DNA from: an uncultured Eubacteriales bacterium
GTDB taxonomy: Bacteria; Bacillota; Clostridia; Oscillospirales; Butyricicoccaceae
Length of the DNA stretch: 5,740 nt
Reading direction: 5' to 3'
Assembly: GCA_905199135.1 (NCBI GenBank)
Contig: CAJKFC010000105.1
Span: 1 to 5,740 of the forward strand
Positions within the stretch are counted from its first letter, which is position 1. Every line of letters begins with the position of its first letter. The notes beneath the pieces are model-generated. The model saw only the letters and a program-made list of their open reading frames with translations. It did not search any database and was not told the DNA's origin. The position numbers were made by a program, and so were the translations under genes. This document shows positions 4,686 to 5,740 of this stretch, piece after piece.

Positions 4686-5740
4686 TTACTGGGGATTGTT
4701 CTCGTCGTCGACTACTTTATAATCTGCGTCCTGAACATCGCTGAAGTTTGCGCCGTTCGGTGCTTCGCCCTGAACATTGGAGGCGTCGCCCTGGGGAGCT
4801 GCGTTCTTGTAAAGCTTTTCGGCTATTGCGTAGAAACGCTTTGTGAGCTCTTCGCTGGCGTTCTTTATAGCGTCTGTGTCGCTGCCCTTGAGAGCTTCCT
4901 TGAGGACTTCAAGCTGCTCTGTGACAGGAGCCTTTTCTTCGGCTGTTACCTTGTCACCCAGCTCGTTGAGGCTCTTCTCTGTCTGGTATACAAGAGCTTC
5001 GCCGTTGTTGCGGATATCGACAGCCTCTTTCTGTTTCTTGTCCTCTTCGGCGTATCTTGCGGCCTCTTCGACAGCCTTGTCGATCTCTTCCTTGGAAAGA
5101 CTGCTGGAAGCTGTGATTGTGATCTTCTGCTCTTTGCCTGTTCCGAGATCCTTTGCCGAGACATTTACGATGCCGTTGGCGTCGATATCAAATGTGACCT
5201 CAATCTGAGGAACTCCTCTGGGAGCTGCGGGGATACCGTCGAGGTGGAAACGGCCCAGAGTCTTGTTGCCGGCAGCCATCTCACGCTCACCCTGGAGAAC
5301 ATGGATCTCAACGCTGGGCTGATTGTCGGCAGCTGTCGAGAAGACCTGTTTCTTTGTTGTAGGGATAATTGTGTTTCTCTCGATGATCTTTGTGCATACG
5401 CCGCCCAGTGTCTCGATACCGAGGGAGAGGGGAGCGACATCGACGAGAAGCAGATCCTTGACATCGCCTGCCAAAACGCCGCCCTGGATAGCTGCGCCCA
5501 AAGCTACGCACTCATCGGGGTTGATGCCCTTAAAGGGCTCTTTGCCTGTGATGTTCTTGACTGCCTCCTGAACGGCGGGGATACGAGTAGAACCGCCGAC
5601 GAGAAGGACTTTGGATATATCGGAAGCCGAAAGCTTGCTGTCTGCGAGAGCCTGCTTTACAGGGCCCATTGTAGCGGCAACAAGGTCGGATGTAAGCTCG
5701 TTGAACTTAGCGCGGGAGAGTGTGAGATCCAGGTGCTTGG
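4686..5740 (-). CDS. dnaK: Chaperone protein DnaK (Hsp70), 3' part
   Basis: The gene runs off the right edge; about 350 C-terminal residues are visible of a protein usually 610-640 long. DnaK is the ATP-driven cytosolic chaperone that works with DnaJ and GrpE. Numbering from the first full codon (5738-5736): HLDLTLSRAKFNELTSDLV at 2-20 and VLLVGGSTRIP at 44-54 belong to the end of the ATPase domain, as does NPDECVALGAAIQGG (73-87). The interdomain linker is near DLLLVD (95-100). The beta-sandwich substrate domain follows (SLGIETLGG, VLQGER, DIDANGIVNVSAKD), then a helical lid and an acidic tail (DADYKVVDDENNPQ). The reading frame continues upstream of the internal Met codon at 5669, which is not the start. 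The coding sequence is intact and no frameshift is seen. Its promoter, grpE and hrcA, if present, lie outside. Confidence 0.98.
   Translation of the reverse strand, partial: KHLDLTLSRAKFNELTSDLVAATMGPVKQALADSKLSASDISKVLLVGGSTRIPAVQEAVKNITGKEPFKGINPDECVALGAAIQGGVLAGDVKDLLLVDVAPLSLGIETLGGVCTKIIERNTIIPTTKKQVFSTAADNQPSVEIHVLQGEREMAAGNKTLGRFHLDGIPAAPRGVPQIEVTFDIDANGIVNVSAKDLGTGKEQKITITASSSLSKEEIDKAVEEAARYAEEDKKQKEAVDIRNNGEALVYQTEKSLNELGDKVTAEEKAPVTEQLEVLKEALKGSDTDAIKNASEELTKRFYAIAEKLYKNAAPQGDASNVQGEAPNGANFSDVQDADYKVVDDENNPQ

Noticed and set aside
4843..5208. Long open frame on the plus strand, antisense to dnaK; similar ones lie opposite dnaJ (4036-4395) and spoIIP (661-1005).
   Set aside because: They are mirror frames of well-conserved genes, with no ribosome binding site and no recognisable protein features.

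Overview
The window looks like chromosomal core sequence from an endospore-forming Firmicute, most likely a clostridial lineage. The evidence is the pair of sporulation genes gpr and spoIIP next to rpsT and the dnaK-dnaJ chaperone genes, a combination typical of spore formers. The GPR is also the compact type, without the long internal insert of Bacillus GPR. Base composition is roughly balanced by eye. I see no mobile element, CRISPR array, tRNA or rRNA, and genus cannot be fixed from this window.

Layout from right to left, along the minus strand: the 3' part of dnaK (running off the right edge), dnaJ, mnmA, then gpr and spoIIP. The only plus-strand gene is rpsT. It converges on mnmA and diverges from gpr. 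The six genes fill nearly the whole window. The largest gap is the 136-bp gpr/rpsT divergent region, which holds a good vegetative promoter for rpsT.

Functional modules: (1) DnaK and DnaJ form the Hsp70 chaperone machine, with a strong hairpin lacking a U-tract between the two genes. (2) MnmA 2-thiolates wobble uridine 34 of tRNAs. It sits directly behind an intrinsic terminator that follows dnaJ, so it should depend on readthrough or on a poorly resolved promoter. (3) rpsT encodes ribosomal protein S20, starts with TTG, and ends at a hairpin terminator shared tail to tail with mnmA. (4) gpr encodes the germination protease that degrades small acid-soluble spore proteins, and spoIIP encodes the peptidoglycan hydrolase of forespore engulfment.

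The most interesting signal is at the gpr-spoIIP junction. A plausible sigma-E-type promoter for spoIIP overlaps one arm of an inverted repeat whose other arm contains the spoIIP start codon. A readthrough transcript from gpr could fold and hide the start, while a transcript from the junction promoter would lack the first arm and stay translatable. This is an inference from sequence, but it would separate engulfment gene expression from late forespore expression. No wholly new system is evident; the rest is conserved housekeeping and sporulation machinery.
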